From Leminorella richardii (GTDB lineage Bacteria; Pseudomonadota; Gammaproteobacteria; Enterobacterales; Enterobacteriaceae), in contig NZ_LS483470.1 in the NCBI RefSeq assembly GCF_900478135.1, positions 2,662,501-2,726,500 on the forward strand: a DNA stretch of 64,000 bases. Reading direction: 5' to 3'. The position numbers and the translations under genes are program-made. The notes beneath the pieces were generated by a model. It made no database searches. It was not told where the DNA came from and saw only the letters and a list, made by a program, of their open reading frames with translations. This document shows positions 62,824 through 64,000 of the stretch, in pieces (positions within the stretch are counted from its first letter, which is position 1; each line of letters opens with the position of its first letter).

Positions 62824-62954
62824 GTTACCGCTCGTTTTGCCAGAAGCCTAACCAACCGTTTTAGTTTACATAAACATAACAATTGTGCAAACGCCAGAAG
62901 GTAATATTCGTGTCGCCTAGAATAAAACGGGCCAGCCTAAGCTGGCCCCGAAGG

Positions 62955-64000
62955 TTACATCACCAGGCGGCGAATATCAGACATCGCGTTGTTGATGAAG
63001 CTGATGAAGCGAGCACCGTCCGCCCCGTCGATCACTCGGTGATCGTAGGAAAGCGACAGAGGCAGCATCAGGCGCGGCGCAAACTCTTTACCGTTCCAGA
63101 CTGGCTTCATTGACGACTTGGAGACGCCAAGGATAGCCACTTCCGGCGCGTTGACGATTGGCGTAAACGCCGTACCGCCAATGCCGCCCAGACTGGAAAT
63201 AGTAAAGCATCCGCCCTGCATATCAGCAGCAGTCAGTTTGCCAGCGCGAGCCTTCTTAGAAATTTCAGCCAGCTCGTGAGACAGCTCAATAATGCCTTTC
63301 TTGTTCACATCGCGGAATACCGGCACGACCAGGCCGTTCGGAGTATCCACCGCGACGCCGACGTTAATGTATTTCTTCAGCGTCAGCTTCTGACCGTCTT
63401 CAGACAGAGAGCTGTTGAAGCGAGGCATCTCTTCCAGCGCTTTTGCAACCGCCTTCATGATGAAGACCAGCGGAGTGATTTTCACATCCAGCTTTTTCTT
63501 CTCGGCTTCAGCGTTTTGCTGCTTGCGGAAAGCTTCAACGTCAGTGATATCGGTTTCATCAAACTGCGTAACGTGTGGGATCATCACCCAGTTGCGGTGC
63601 AGGTTGGCGCCAGAAATCTTCTGGATACGACCCAGTTCGACTTCTTCCACCTCACCGAACTTGCTGAAGTCAACCTTCGGCCAAGGCAGCAGACCTGGCA
63701 GAGAACCGCCCGTACCGGCAGCAGAAGCACCGGACTCAGCGCGCTTAACCGCCTCTTTCACATAGGTCTGAACGTCTTCTTTCAGGATACGGCCTTTACG
63801 ACCGGTTCCTTTCACCTTCGCAAGGTTAACGCCGAATTCACGAGCCAGACGGCGGATAACTGGGGTCGCATGTATATAAGCATCGTTTTCAACGAAGTCG
63901 CTACCGGCAGAAGCCCCAGCCGCAGGCTTAGCAGCCTGAACCGGAGCCGCTGGTGCCGCGCTAGCCGCAGGCGCTGGAGCGCTGGCTGCTGGAGCCGCAG
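62955..64000 (-). CDS. aceF: Dihydrolipoyllysine acetyltransferase E2 (partial, 5' end outside the window)
   Basis: The C-terminal ~348 residues of pyruvate dehydrogenase E2. At the window edge is an Ala/Pro-rich linker. Next is the peripheral-subunit binding domain (HATPVIRRLAREFGVNLAKV, GTGRKGRILKEDV), then the acetyltransferase core with catalytic SYDHRVIDGADGARF near the end. The lipoyl domains and start lie beyond 64000. An internal ATG at 63815 is not the start. It is upstream of lpd in the pdh operon order. Confidence 0.97.
   Translation of the reverse strand, partial: AAPAASAPAPAASAAPAAPVQAAKPAAGASAGSDFVENDAYIHATPVIRRLAREFGVNLAKVKGTGRKGRILKEDVQTYVKEAVKRAESGASAAGTGGSLPGLLPWPKVDFSKFGEVEEVELGRIQKISGANLHRNWVMIPHVTQFDETDITDVEAFRKQQNAEAEKKKLDVKITPLVFIMKAVAKALEEMPRFNSSLSEDGQKLTLKKYINVGVAVDTPNGLVVPVFRDVNKKGIIELSHELAEISKKARAGKLTAADMQGGCFTISSLGGIGGTAFTPIVNAPEVAILGVSKSSMKPVWNGKEFAPRLMLPLSLSYDHRVIDGADGARFISFINNAMSDIRRLVM

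Overview
The window comes from a gammaproteobacterium of the order Enterobacterales. Blocks such as dgt / mtnN-btuF-yadS / erpA / hemL and aceF-lpd / acnB / yacL are in the enteric order, and emrRAB, cdaR, garD, the gud-gar genes, the xap-deo genes and the ydhYVWXUT operon all have close enteric counterparts. I cannot name the genus. No rRNA or tRNA gene was recognised. The sequence is cut at the right edge inside aceF.

Layout. 1-2250: housekeeping genes (VOC protein, grxB, pirin). 2451-21064: a phage-tail locus read almost wholly leftwards. It holds a serine invertase, an invertible tail-fibre segment, fibres and Tfa chaperones, a contractile-tail baseplate, spike, tape measure, chaperone with a likely -1 frameshift, tube, sheath and tail terminator, a lysis cassette (holin, endolysin, Rz/Rz1), a Q21-type antiterminator and an S24 (RecA-cleavable type) repressor. 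There is no integrase, replication gene, terminase, portal or capsid, so I read it as an R-type tailocin (particulate bacteriocin) of the carotovoricin kind and not as a complete prophage. 21304-24781: emrR-emrA-emrB multidrug efflux. 24863-34124: glucarate/galactarate catabolism (gudP-gudX-gudD-garL-garR-garK leftwards, garD divergent), with its regulator cdaR at 36172-37326. Between them sits a small cluster of unknown genes (34277-36005). 37595-44476: nucleoside salvage (LysR regulator, deoC, xapX-like, xapB/nupG-like, xapA, deoB, Tsx-type porin). 44542-50591: dgt, mtnN, btuF, yadS, erpA, hemL. 50702-56812: the anaerobic ydhYVWXUT operon, including a tungsten/molybdenum aldehyde ferredoxin oxidoreductase homologue and a nonapeptide-repeat protein (YdhT). 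57431-64000: yacL, acnB, a small membrane protein, lpd and partial aceF.

How the parts work together. In the tailocin locus the repressor and antiterminator genes are divergent around an operator region. Two near-identical promoter elements (17713-17779 and 19666-19733) precede the structural and lysis modules. Each is followed about 40 nt downstream by an intrinsic terminator and then by a second one before the first gene, which is the geometry expected for Q-dependent late transcription. The fibre gene can be switched by inversion between two 26-bp sites (3083-3108 and 4684-4709). Both orientations are in frame and give fibres of 245 residues. In the present orientation the fibre's own Tfa chaperone gene is broken by two in-frame stop codons, while the silent orientation has an intact one.

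The sugar-acid cluster takes up glucarate and galactarate and converts them through 5-keto-4-deoxyglucarate and tartronate semialdehyde to 2-phosphoglycerate. A palindrome shared by the gudP/garD and cdaR upstream regions is a candidate CdaR operator. The xap-deo genes convert purine nucleosides to bases plus central metabolites. A second shared palindrome links the xapA/deoB and tsx control regions.
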